Part shown: positions 1 to 5,629 of the stretch, in pieces
Layout of the letters: every line of letters begins with the position of its first letter
How positions within the stretch are numbered: the stretch's first letter is position 1
Assembly: GCA_003134755.1 (NCBI GenBank)
Contig: PLCK01000148.1
Coordinates: 6,567-13,043, forward strand
Source of the DNA: Actinomycetota bacterium
Lineage (GTDB): Bacteria > Actinomycetota > Actinomycetes > Acidothermales > Acidothermaceae
DNA: 6,477 nucleotides
Direction: 5' to 3'
Notes under the pieces: model-generated
What the model was told of the DNA's origin: nothing
The model's input: the letters and a program-made list of their open reading frames with translations, nothing else
Database searches by the model: none
Position numbers and translations under genes: made by a program

Positions 1-402
1 ATCACCGGGACGATGCCCGCGTACGCGTCGATCTACGACGCCGTGCTGATCGGACTCGACCGGCCGACGGCCGAACTCGACGAGCGACTGACCCGAAGGG
101 TCGATGTGATGTGGCAGCGCGGGCTCGTCAGCGAGGTACGTGAACTCGCCGACCACCATGGCCTGCGTGAGGGCGTGACGGCACGACGGGCGGTCGGTTA
201 CAAGCAGGTGCTCGCGATGCTGGACGGCGGCTTGTCCGACGACGATGCGCGAGCCCAGACCGTGCAGGCGACCAAGCGGTTCGTGCGGCGGCAACGCTCG
301 TGGTTTCGACCGGATCCCAGGATTCACTGGCTGTCTGCCGACAGCTCGACCGCGGAGCGCGCCGCGGAACTCGCCGCGCCGCTGACGCCGGAGCGTCCGT
401 AA
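1..402 (+). CDS. miaA: tRNA dimethylallyltransferase MiaA, C-terminal part (5' end outside window)
   Basis: MiaA transfers a dimethylallyl group to N6 of A37 in tRNAs that read codons beginning with U, in the cytoplasm. The frame is open from base 1, so the gene starts upstream; the ATG at 13 is internal. The 133 visible codons match the family's C-terminal region: I-GLDRP near the start, an R-R-VD-M-GL-EV stretch, the conserved ARRAVGYKQ segment (about codons 57-65 of the window), and the closing T-RFVRRQRSWFRPDPRIHWL block (about codons 87-107). The P-loop and most of the catalytic core are upstream and cannot be checked. The gene ends with TAA and is followed after 45 nt by the DUF1206 gene on the same strand. 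miaA upstream of dapF and hflX is a familiar actinobacterial arrangement. Identity is secure; only completeness is unknown. Confidence 0.96.
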   Translation: MTGTMPAYASIYDAVLIGLDRPTAELDERLTRRVDVMWQRGLVSEVRELADHHGLREGVTARRAVGYKQVLAMLDGGLSDDDARAQTVQATKRFVRRQRSWFRPDPRIHWLSADSSTAERAAELAAPLTPERP

Positions 403-447
403 GCCCCGGGTGGTTCGGCGCGTCTCGATGCGGGGTATTGGTCGGGC

Positions 448-1263
448 ATGACGACGATGAGAGCGACTCGGCAAACCGTCAGGCACGCGGCGACCGGCAC
501 GGGGTCCCGCGTGCTCGCCCGCGCGGGGCTCGTGGCGCGCGGCGTGATCTACCTGCTGATCGGGTGGGTGGCCCTGATGTTGGCACTCGGCAAGTCCAAC
601 CAGGAGGCCGACCAACGGGGCGCGCTCCAGATCCTCGCGAGCAAGCCGCACGGCTCGTTGCTGTTGTGGCTCGTCGCGGGCGGGTTCGCCGCCTACTCGC
701 TGTGGCGGCTGAGTGAGGCCGCGTTCGGCGTCACCGGTGAACGACCGGGCGCCGGCCCGCGCATCAAGTCGCTCGCCCGAGGGGTCATATACGCGTTCTT
801 CGCGGTGATGACGGTCGGCGTCATCAAGGGTTCCGAGGGCAGTCAGACCCAGAAGCAGCAGGACTACACGGCGAGAATCATGCGTCACGGCGGCGGTCGC
901 TGGGCCGTCGGCATCATCGGTGCGATCGTTCTCGTCGTCGGGCTCATGCTCGTTGTCGAAGGGCTGCAGCGGAAGTTCGAGAAGCTTCTGCGCACGGACC
1001 AGATGAGCGCTCGCACACATCGGGTGGTCCGGATGCTCGGCACGATCGGTACGGTCGCACGCGGCCTGGTGTTCGCAGTGGCCGGCGCGTTGGTCATCGA
1101 CGCAGCAAAGACCTACAACGCTTCGAAGGCGCGTGGTCTCGACGGAGCGCTTCGCACCTTGCGTGACCGGGCGTTCGGGCCATACATCCTCGGCGCGGCC
1201 GCGATCGGTCTGATCATGTTCGGCCTCTACGGCCTGTGCGAGGCACGGTGGCGGAAGGTCTGA
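448..1263 (+). CDS. DUF1206 family integral membrane protein
   Basis: This 271-residue protein has six predicted membrane helices (about residues 28-47, 69-88, 109-127, 152-170, 198-218 and 245-264). They form three internal two-helix repeats. Each repeat opens with a related motif: GLVARGVIY (28-35), SLARGVIYA (108-116) and GTVARGLVFA (201-210). Threefold repetition of an ARG-(V/L)-(I/F) helix pair is characteristic of DUF1206, a family common in actinobacteria and cyanobacteria with no established function. The N-terminal 25 residues are basic and probably cytoplasmic; the loops are short. ATG 448 is chosen as the first in-frame ATG; ATG 457 is an alternative, and neither has a good Shine-Dalgarno sequence. 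A TATTGG hexamer at 436-441 could be a leaderless -10 box, but it is a poor match. The gene sits between miaA and the S4 gene, 17 nt before the latter. The family call is confident; the role is unknown. Confidence 0.88.
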   Translation: MTTMRATRQTVRHAATGTGSRVLARAGLVARGVIYLLIGWVALMLALGKSNQEADQRGALQILASKPHGSLLLWLVAGGFAAYSLWRLSEAAFGVTGERPGAGPRIKSLARGVIYAFFAVMTVGVIKGSEGSQTQKQQDYTARIMRHGGGRWAVGIIGAIVLVVGLMLVVEGLQRKFEKLLRTDQMSARTHRVVRMLGTIGTVARGLVFAVAGALVIDAAKTYNASKARGLDGALRTLRDRAFGPYILGAAAIGLIMFGLYGLCEARWRKV

Positions 1264-1268
1264 CCGGA

Positions 1269-1274
1269 TAATCT
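1269..1274 (+). promoter_or_regulatory. Putative -10 box (TAATCT) of the S4-domain gene, leaderless type
   Basis: TAATCT fits the TANNNT actinobacterial -10 pattern and lies in the 17-nt gap after the DUF1206 stop codon, with 6 nt between it and ATG 1281. Transcription would start at or next to the ATG. No recognisable -35 and no Shine-Dalgarno sequence are present. The call rests on position and pattern only. Confidence 0.4.
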
Positions 1275-1280
1275 GGCCCG

Positions 1281-1487
1281 ATGCGTGAGGTTGCGACCCG
1301 CGAGGGTGCGATCAGGCTCGGGCAGTTTCTGAAGCTAGCCGACCTGGTCGCCGCCGGCTCCGACGCGAAAGCGATGCTCGCGGACGGTGTCGTCACCGTG
1401 AACGGCGAGCCTGAGACGCGCCGCGGTCGGCAACTCGTCAAGGGTGACATCGTTGCCGTCGACGGGCGAGAGCTTCGGGTCGGCTGA
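1281..1487 (+). CDS. Small S4-domain RNA-binding protein (YbcJ/YaaA-like, COG2501)
   Basis: This 68-residue protein is almost entirely one S4 RNA-binding fold. It has the family pattern IRLGQFLKLADL (11-22), a spacer AAGSDAK (24-30), then LADGVVTVNGE (33-43) and a basic ETRRGRQL followed by V-GD-V (45-58). The length is normal for stand-alone S4 proteins related to YbcJ and YaaA, which bind structured RNA. The exact target of this member is not known. There is no Shine-Dalgarno sequence, but a TAATCT box lies just upstream, so the mRNA may be leaderless. The next gene, dapF, begins 31 nt after its TGA. The placement between miaA and dapF fits a translation-related role, which is inference. 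The family assignment is firm; the specific function is not. Confidence 0.88.
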   Translation: MREVATREGAIRLGQFLKLADLVAAGSDAKAMLADGVVTVNGEPETRRGRQLVKGDIVAVDGRELRVG

Positions 1488-1505
1488 GCTGGCCGCCGCG
1501 CGTCG

Positions 1506-1511
1506 TACCAT
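1506..1511 (+). promoter_or_regulatory. Putative -10 box (TACCAT) of dapF, supports GTG 1519 as start
   Basis: TACCAT matches TANNNT and ends 7 nt before GTG 1519. That spacing would make the GTG the first transcribed codon, a leaderless mRNA. No clear -35 is visible around 1483-1488 and there is no Shine-Dalgarno sequence. The box helps favour GTG 1519 over the upstream ATG at 1444. Confidence 0.45.
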
Positions 1512-1518
1512 CGCACGT

Positions 1519-2346
1519 GTGGACAACATCGCGTTCGTCAAGGGCCACGGCACCCGCAACGATTTCGTGCTGCTGCCCGACCCTGACGGCGCGCTCGCCC
1601 TGACCGCCGAAATGGCAGCTGCCATCTGTGATCGTCGCAGTGGAATCGGCGCCGACGGCGTGTTGCGCGTCGTGCGGGCCGACGCAGAGGCCGACGCGAT
1701 CGCGATGGCAGGTTCGGCAACCTGGTTCATGGATTACCGCAACTCCGATGGCAGTATTTCCGAAACCTGCGGTAACGGATTACGGGTTTTTGCGCGTTTC
1801 CTCGTTGACACCGGTCTTGCGCAGCCGGGACGCCTGCAGATCGCGACTCGCGGAGGAGTGGTCCACCTCGACGTCGACATCGACGGCGACGTCACCGTCG
1901 ACATGGGCGCGGCCACTTTGGGCACGCTCTCGACCGCCGTCGTCGGCGACGTGGCGTATGAGGGCGTCATGGTGTCGATGGGCAACCCGCATCTCGTCTG
2001 CGTAACCGACGCCGACCTGGAATCCCTCGATCTGACCACGATTCCGGACGTCGACCCGCTGGCGTTCCCCGCAGGCGTCAACGTCGAGTTCGTCAACATC
2101 GTCGGTGATCGACACGCCGTCATGCGCGTGCACGAGCGTGGCTCGGGAGAGACGCAGTCGTGCGGCAGCGGCGCCTGCGCGGTGGCCGCCGTCCTGGCCG
2201 CGATCGATGGCTCACTCACCGGCGAATACCTCATCGACTTGCCGGGTGGCCGGCTTTCGGTCCGTTTCGACGACGAGGGCCATTTGTTGCTGCGCGGGCC
2301 GGCCGTGCTCGTGGCCGAGGGATTCTGGCGCACCGACCGGCACTGA
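1519..2346 (+). CDS. dapF: Diaminopimelate epimerase
   Basis: DapF interconverts LL- and meso-diaminopimelate without a cofactor, the last step before lysine and the source of meso-DAP for peptidoglycan. The 275-residue product has the two pseudo-symmetric halves of the family. The N-terminal signature KGHGTRNDF is at 8-16, MDYRNSDGS at 71-79, and the first catalytic cysteine, Cys84, lies in ETCGNG. The second half has MGNPHLV (154-160), GVNVEF (186-191), VHERGSGET (204-212) and the second catalytic cysteine, Cys215, in SCGSG. Both acid/base cysteines are therefore present and the enzyme should be active. GTG 1519 is chosen because homologues begin only a few residues before KGHG. ATG 1444 would add 25 unrelated residues and overlap the S4 gene by 44 nt. 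A palindrome at 2372-2408 probably ends the transcript. Confidence 0.97.
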   Translation: MDNIAFVKGHGTRNDFVLLPDPDGALALTAEMAAAICDRRSGIGADGVLRVVRADAEADAIAMAGSATWFMDYRNSDGSISETCGNGLRVFARFLVDTGLAQPGRLQIATRGGVVHLDVDIDGDVTVDMGAATLGTLSTAVVGDVAYEGVMVSMGNPHLVCVTDADLESLDLTTIPDVDPLAFPAGVNVEFVNIVGDRHAVMRVHERGSGETQSCGSGACAVAAVLAAIDGSLTGEYLIDLPGGRLSVRFDDEGHLLLRGPAVLVAEGFWRTDRH

Positions 2347-2371
2347 TCATCCGCCGCCGCTGCGCGCCGTC

Positions 2372-2408
2372 CCGCGGAGTCGCGTTCAGCTGAACGCGGC
2401 CGCCGCGG
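2372..2408 (+). terminator. GC-rich palindrome after dapF, probable terminator or operator
   Basis: Positions 2381-2398 form a perfect 18-bp palindrome (CGCGTTCAG / CTGAACGCG). As RNA it would be a 7-bp stem with an AGCU loop. CCGCGG copies at 2372-2377 and 2403-2408 could extend the stem across a small internal loop. It begins 25 nt after the dapF stop when the outer arms are counted. No T-run follows, so this is not a classical intrinsic terminator, although actinobacterial terminators often lack one. A dimeric regulator's operator is an alternative, because the next gene starts about 70 nt downstream. Confidence 0.5.
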
Positions 2409-2474
2409 TTGGAAACGACAGCGTGACGTCTCGGGTCTCTCGTGCAGAATGGTTTGTTGTGCAAACCTATTGCC

Positions 2475-3206
2475 ATGGCAACCGAATCGGCAAGTATGGG
2501 TGGGGATCCACAGCAACTGCTGTCGCGCAGCCGCGAACTAACGGCTCGGGTGCGCAGTGCGCAACGGGTGACGTGGGTGCCACTTGCGGTGTTGGCGGCG
2601 GCGACCTTCGGCGCCGTGCCGGCCTATAGGTTCAGCCATTCTGTGAGGACGTGCCGGACCTGGGTCCACCCACATGGGCAGAGCGGCACGATCTGTCTCG
2701 TCTACAACTCGGCCGCCTTCGTGTACTGGCCGATCGCCCTCGTGGCGGCCTACGTGACGATAGCCGCGTTGTACCTCCACAGGTCACGGGCGCGTGGGGT
2801 CGGAACACGCGTTCGGCCCTACGTCATCGCCGGCATCGCTATCGCCGTGCTGTTGACCGGCACCTCGCTCTGGGTGGACCGCCACCCACCGACCGACCCT
2901 CACGACATCTTGGGACTGCACATCGCGGCGTTGCAGGCTGGCTCGATCTTCAGACTGACGGGGCCGGCGTCGGCCATCGGGCTCGCGCTCTTGGTTCTGG
3001 CCTGGGCCGAGCGCAGCCGTGCGCTGCTTGTCTTCGCCTTCGGGTACATGGCGATCGTCCTGATACCGATCGACTTCGGATGGGTCATCGCCCGCCCGTC
3101 GCGGTGGTCGTTCCTGCCCCACTTCGTCATAGACGGCAGTGTGTTACTACTCGGAGCGATCGCGTTCGCCTTGGCTCAGCGAGCGGCCCGGCAGTCCTCC
3201 GCATGA
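2475..3206 (+). CDS. Unrecognised six-helix membrane protein, coupled to a winged-helix regulator
   Basis: I do not recognise a family. From ATG 2475 the protein has 243 residues with a basic, probably cytoplasmic N-terminus of about 33 residues. Six likely membrane helices follow (about 34-52, 82-102, 114-134, 161-179, 182-205, 213-235). The basic loop HRSRARGVGTRVR between helices 2 and 3, and the basic C-terminus, place both ends inside. The first outside loop (53-81) carries the protein's only two cysteines under this start, Cys60 and Cys74, which could form a disulfide. The second outside loop is rich in D, H and P (DRHPPTDPHD). The start is uncertain: in-frame GTG 2442 and ATG 2496 are also possible, and none has a good Shine-Dalgarno sequence. 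A weak promoter may be GTGACG (2423-2428), 16 nt, CAGAAT (2445-2450). Its TGA overlaps the next gene's ATG (ATGA), so the two are probably co-translated. Confidence 0.75.
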   Translation: MATESASMGGDPQQLLSRSRELTARVRSAQRVTWVPLAVLAAATFGAVPAYRFSHSVRTCRTWVHPHGQSGTICLVYNSAAFVYWPIALVAAYVTIAALYLHRSRARGVGTRVRPYVIAGIAIAVLLTGTSLWVDRHPPTDPHDILGLHIAALQAGSIFRLTGPASAIGLALLVLAWAERSRALLVFAFGYMAIVLIPIDFGWVIARPSRWSFLPHFVIDGSVLLLGAIAFALAQRAARQSSA

Positions 3207-3544
3207 CCGGCCACCCGGCCAACGGACTCGATGACGTTGTCCATCAGCGGGTGCGTCTCGGCATCCTCACCATCGCCCACGAGGCACGGCAGGTGGAGTT
3301 CGGCTTCTTGCGCGCCAACCTCGAACTGACGGCCGGAAACCTGTCCCAACACCTCACCGTCTTGGAGAGCGCCGGGCTTATCACGATCGAAAAGGGCTAC
3401 GCCGGCAAGCGCGCGCGCACCTGGATCACCCTGACCAAAGCTGGCCGACTCGCTCTTCGTGAGGAGATCACCCAGCTCAAACTCCTGATCAACCAGATCG
3501 AGAGCGCGGACAGGCCCCGGAATGGGGCGGTCGCGCCCGACTGA
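3203..3544 (+). CDS. Winged-helix DNA-binding transcriptional regulator (HTH_34-like)
   Basis: This is a 113-residue single-domain regulator. The first helix is HQRVRLGILTIAHEA (14-28). A helix-turn-helix spans about 33-58, with recognition helix TAGNLSQHLTVLESAGLI (43-60). A wing follows with EKGYAGKRARTWITLT (63-78), then a C-terminal dimerisation-type helix (80-101). The GNLSQHL--LE-AGL and K-RT---LT--GR patterns are typical of the winged-helix DNA-binding family PF13601, related to MarR/ArsR folds. The ATG at 3203 is chosen because it overlaps the upstream stop (ATGA) and directly precedes the domain; the frame is open further upstream but lies inside the membrane gene. No ligand domain is present and its single domain has no cysteine. 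The likely role is regulating its own operon, perhaps responding to the membrane partner. That link is inferred from coupling only. Confidence 0.88.
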   Translation: MTGHPANGLDDVVHQRVRLGILTIAHEARQVEFGFLRANLELTAGNLSQHLTVLESAGLITIEKGYAGKRARTWITLTKAGRLALREEITQLKLLINQIESADRPRNGAVAPD

Positions 3545-3572
3545 GGAGCGCGCTCAGCATCCCGCCGTCCGC

Positions 3573-3630
3573 TGATCATGCAGTTGTTGTCTCGAGTCGT
3601 CGGCGAGTCGAGACAACAACTGCATGATCA
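3573..3630. repeat. 58-nt near-perfect palindrome between convergent genes; possible bidirectional terminator or inserted repeat
   Basis: The arms 3573-3595 and 3608-3630 are perfect 23-bp inverted copies, beginning TGATCATGCAG. After one G-G mismatch (3596/3607) a further TCG/CGA pairs, leaving a small TCGG apex. Transcribed from either strand it gives a very stable hairpin of about 26 pairs. It starts 28 nt after the winged-helix gene, and its outermost TCA (3628-3630) is the minus-strand TGA stop of the transporter. No T-run follows on either side. The arms are less GC-rich than the flanks. It could terminate both convergent transcripts, be a dispersed REP-like or non-autonomous element, or both. 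The hairpin itself is certain; its role is not. Confidence 0.85.
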
Positions 3631-4929
3631 CCGCTGGGGGAGCGGCAGCTGGTCGGTCGGGCCGGTTGGGAGATCGCGCAACTTCCGGAGCGGCGAGAAG
3701 ATCACCCAAAGCGGAGCGAGCATGATCGCGATGGCGGCGATCCAGAGTGCGTGGCGGACGCCGAACTCGGTCCCCAACCAACCGCCCAGCAGCCCACCGA
3801 CCGGCATCGTGCCCCATACCAGGAATCGCATCGTTGCGTTCATTCGCCCGAGCAGCGCTCGGGGTGTGATGCCTTGCCGGAAGCTCACCTGAGCCACGTT
3901 GTAGACGACCGAGCCGAACGAGCCGAGGAAGATGCCTAGGGCGGTCAGTCCGAGCCGCCAGTCGTGGTGCGTCAATGGAAGCAACAGCCCGGCAGGGGCG
4001 CCGAACGCAGCTGCAACCCAGATCGTGCGGGCCTGCCCGAGCCACGTGCTGATTCGCCCGCTGGTGAGCGCGCCGAGCAAGGCACCGACGCTGCCGATGC
4101 TGAACAACAGGCCGATGCCGCCGGGCGAGAGGTGCACGTTGCGTACAAGAAACAGAATCTCGAGGGCGAATGTCGCGCTGCTGCAGAGGTTGAAGGTGCC
4201 CGTAGAGCCGGCGATCTTGCGCAGGATCGGGTGTCCGAGCACGAACCGCAGGCCTTCCCCGATCTCTTTGCCGAGGTTCCGTTGTTCGGGCTTCGCGGGC
4301 TCGGGTTCGCGGGCTCGGATCGCGGTCACCCATCCCGCCGACCACAGGAAGCTGAGTGCGTCGGCCGCGACCGCGTATGGCGCCTTCAACGCCTGCACGA
4401 GAAATCCGCCGAGGCTCGGCCCGGCTATCTGCGATACCGCGCGCGTCGCCTCGAGCTTGCCGTTGCCGTCGACCAGCTGATCGTTGCTGACCAGCTCCGG
4501 CAGGTAGCTCTGGTAGGCCACGTCGAAGAACACGGTCAGGACGCCGGTCAGCAGCGCCACCACGAAGAGTTGAGTGATCGTCAGCTTGTGCATCAACGCA
4601 GCCACCGGAACCGAGCCCAGAGTGAGCGCGCGGCCGATGTCCGCCGCAATCAGGATCGGTCGGCGGCGCACTCGGTCGCACCAGGCGCCCGCGGGCAGGC
4701 CGACGAGCAGGAAAGCGGCTGTCTCACAGGCGGTCAGCGCACCGATTTCGAAGGCGGTCGCGTGCAAGGTATTCACGGCTACCAGCGGCAATGCCAGAAA
4801 GCTGACCTGCGAGCCGATCTGGCTGACCGCGTCGCCGAGCCAGAGCCGGCGGAAATCGCGGTGATGGAACAGGCTCCGGGTTCGCCCCGCAGGCGGCGAC
4901 TCCGCGCTCAGGGCGGCAGACTCGGTCAC
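3628..4929 (-). CDS. MFS transporter, MFS_3/EntS-like efflux type
   Basis: This is a 433-residue, twelve-helix major facilitator protein, probably a proton-driven exporter of small molecules or drugs in the plasma membrane. The substrate cannot be read from sequence. The N-terminal FRRLWLGDAVSQIGSQ (26-41) opens helix 1. Motif A between helices 2 and 3 is GLPAGAWCDRVRRRP (77-91). QSYLPELV followed by GPSLGGFL (140-147, 170-177) is typical of the MFS_3 branch that includes enterobactin exporter EntS. A central cytoplasmic loop lies at about 205-235, and the C-half repeats the pattern with LLGRMNATMRF (359-369) and GGLLGGWLG (378-386). The start is GTG 4929 (CAC on the plus strand), preceded by a TTGACA promoter and no Shine-Dalgarno sequence. 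The stop codon lies in the 58-nt palindrome. The gene is divergent from an ArsR-type regulator, which probably represses it. Confidence 0.92.
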   Translation of the reverse strand: MTESAALSAESPPAGRTRSLFHHRDFRRLWLGDAVSQIGSQVSFLALPLVAVNTLHATAFEIGALTACETAAFLLVGLPAGAWCDRVRRRPILIAADIGRALTLGSVPVAALMHKLTITQLFVVALLTGVLTVFFDVAYQSYLPELVSNDQLVDGNGKLEATRAVSQIAGPSLGGFLVQALKAPYAVAADALSFLWSAGWVTAIRAREPEPAKPEQRNLGKEIGEGLRFVLGHPILRKIAGSTGTFNLCSSATFALEILFLVRNVHLSPGGIGLLFSIGSVGALLGALTSGRISTWLGQARTIWVAAAFGAPAGLLLPLTHHDWRLGLTALGIFLGSFGSVVYNVAQVSFRQGITPRALLGRMNATMRFLVWGTMPVGGLLGGWLGTEFGVRHALWIAAIAIMLAPLWVIFSPLRKLRDLPTGPTDQLPLPQR

Positions 4930-4936
4930 GGATACG

Positions 4937-4966
4937 AGCTTGATCTGACTGATTGGGAAATGTCAA
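4937..4966 (-). promoter_or_regulatory. Putative promoter of the MFS transporter
   Basis: On the minus strand a perfect -35 box TTGACA (4966-4961) is followed after 18 nt by CAAGCT (4942-4937), a weak -10 box. Seven nt separate the -10 from GTG 4929, so the mRNA would be leaderless, as proposed for the neighbouring genes. The -35 is convincing; the -10 is only a partial match. Confidence 0.5.
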
Positions 4967-4969
4967 TCA
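4950..4969. promoter_or_regulatory. Dyad operator candidate for the ArsR-type regulator
   Basis: TGATTG (4950-4955) and CAATCA (4964-4969) form a 6-bp perfect inverted repeat with 8 nt between them. The 20-bp site contains the transporter's TTGACA -35 box and reaches the expected -35 position of the divergent regulator gene. Its size and placement suit a homodimeric winged-helix repressor controlling both promoters. Binding is inferred. Confidence 0.5.
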
Positions 4970-4985
4970 CTTAATCGAGAACGCC

Positions 4986-4991
4986 TACACT
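4986..4991 (+). promoter_or_regulatory. Putative -10 box (TACACT) of the ArsR-type gene, leaderless type
   Basis: TACACT fits TANNNT and ends 8 nt before ATG 5000, so transcription would begin at or beside the start codon. There is no Shine-Dalgarno sequence. The expected -35 region (about 4963-4968) lies in the dyad at 4950-4969 and matches the consensus poorly, consistent with a weak, self-regulated promoter. Confidence 0.45.
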
Positions 4992-4999
4992 CGTCGTCC

Positions 5000-5530
5000 A
5001 TGGCGCTGAATTCGGAGGGTCGGCGGCCCGCGACGCTGCAGGAGATGCGCGCGTTGGCCTCGCCGATCCGGTTGCGCATCCTGCGACTGACCTTGGACGT
5101 CTCCCTGACCAACAAGGAGATTGCCGGGCTGCTGCGACTCTCCCCGGCGACCACGCTGCACCACGTCCGCACGCTTGCCGACACCGGATTTCTGGCTGCT
5201 GAGCCGGTTCGGAGGGGCACCCGCGGCTCCCGCGAGCGGCCCTACCGCGCCACCAAGCTGTCATGGCGGATCGACACGTCCGATGTCGACCCGGCAGGGC
5301 TGGTCAAGCGCGCATCGTTGCAAGCGATGCTGGCCGAGGTCGGCGAGCTGCCTGACGACACCCCGCCCATGACCACGCGCCTGGGCCTTCGGCTCTCGCC
5401 GGGCCGCAGGGAGGAGTTGATGGACCGCCTCGACGCGATCTTCGACGAGTTCGAAAAGCTTCCCGTCGAGATGGACGGCGAGGCGTTCGCGGTCTTCGTG
5501 GCTGTCTACCCGCGCGGGCCGGCGTCCTGA
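5000..5530 (+). CDS. ArsR-type helix-turn-helix transcriptional regulator (HTH_20-like)
   Basis: This is a 176-residue regulator, longer than a classical ~100-residue ArsR. The winged-helix domain is at about 14-90: LASPIRLRILRLTL (19-32), helix-turn-helix TNKEIAGLLRLSPATTLHHVRTLADTGFL split as positioning helix 37-46 and recognition helix 48-60, then a basic wing RRGTRGSRERPYRAT (71-85). The rest (about 95-176) is an extra alpha/beta domain ending in AVFVAVYPRGPAS, possibly for dimerisation or ligand binding. There is no cysteine in the protein, so no CxC metal site; it is unlikely to sense thiophilic metals. It diverges from the MFS gene across a 70-nt gap holding a dyad, so it most likely represses the pump until a ligand binds. 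That pairing is common, but the ligand is unknown. The start is the only reasonable ATG and follows a TACACT box by 8 nt. Confidence 0.9.
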   Translation: MALNSEGRRPATLQEMRALASPIRLRILRLTLDVSLTNKEIAGLLRLSPATTLHHVRTLADTGFLAAEPVRRGTRGSRERPYRATKLSWRIDTSDVDPAGLVKRASLQAMLAEVGELPDDTPPMTTRLGLRLSPGRREELMDRLDAIFDEFEKLPVEMDGEAFAVFVAVYPRGPAS

Positions 5531-5629
5531 ATGGTCACGTACCTGCCGGTAATCGGCTAGGTCGACCGCCGCGGCCGTGCCACCATCGATAGGGGAAGAA
5601 CTCCTAGCTGGCAAGCGTTGGAACAGGCG

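Noticed and set aside
1444..1518. An upstream ATG that would extend dapF by 25 residues
   Set aside because: The extra residues do not match the DapF N-terminus, the extension overlaps the S4 gene by 44 nt, and GTG 1519 has a well-placed -10 box.
1734..2516. A 260-codon open frame on the minus strand
   Set aside because: It lies opposite dapF, its translation is low-complexity S/T/R/P-rich with no motif, and dapF is unmistakable. High GC content produces such frames.
2651..3202. An upstream extension of the winged-helix regulator
   Set aside because: The frame is open only because of high GC; it lies inside the membrane-protein gene and gives an R/P/G-rich translation with no domain.
3578..3627. 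Short peptides MQLLSR...RQQLHD readable on both strands across the palindrome
   Set aside because: Both strands give the same kind of peptide simply because the DNA is palindromic; there is no ribosome-binding site and no sign of a real gene.
3554..4681. A 375-codon minus-strand frame overlapping the MFS gene
   Set aside because: It is another frame of the same strand as the transporter, arginine and proline rich, with no recognisable domain.
3964..4974. A 336-codon open frame on the plus strand
   Set aside because: It runs antisense to the MFS transporter and its composition (R, A, Q, E, G rich, no domain) is that of a shadow frame.
5000..5530. Metal-sensing ArsR/SmtB repressor
   Set aside because: The protein contains no cysteine and no CxC site, and its neighbour is an MFS pump rather than a metal transporter or arsenic gene.
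5531..5629. A small RNA, attenuator or riboswitch ahead of hflX
   Set aside because: The 99-nt gap shows only a 4-bp TACC/GGTA dyad and no convincing structure or leader peptide.
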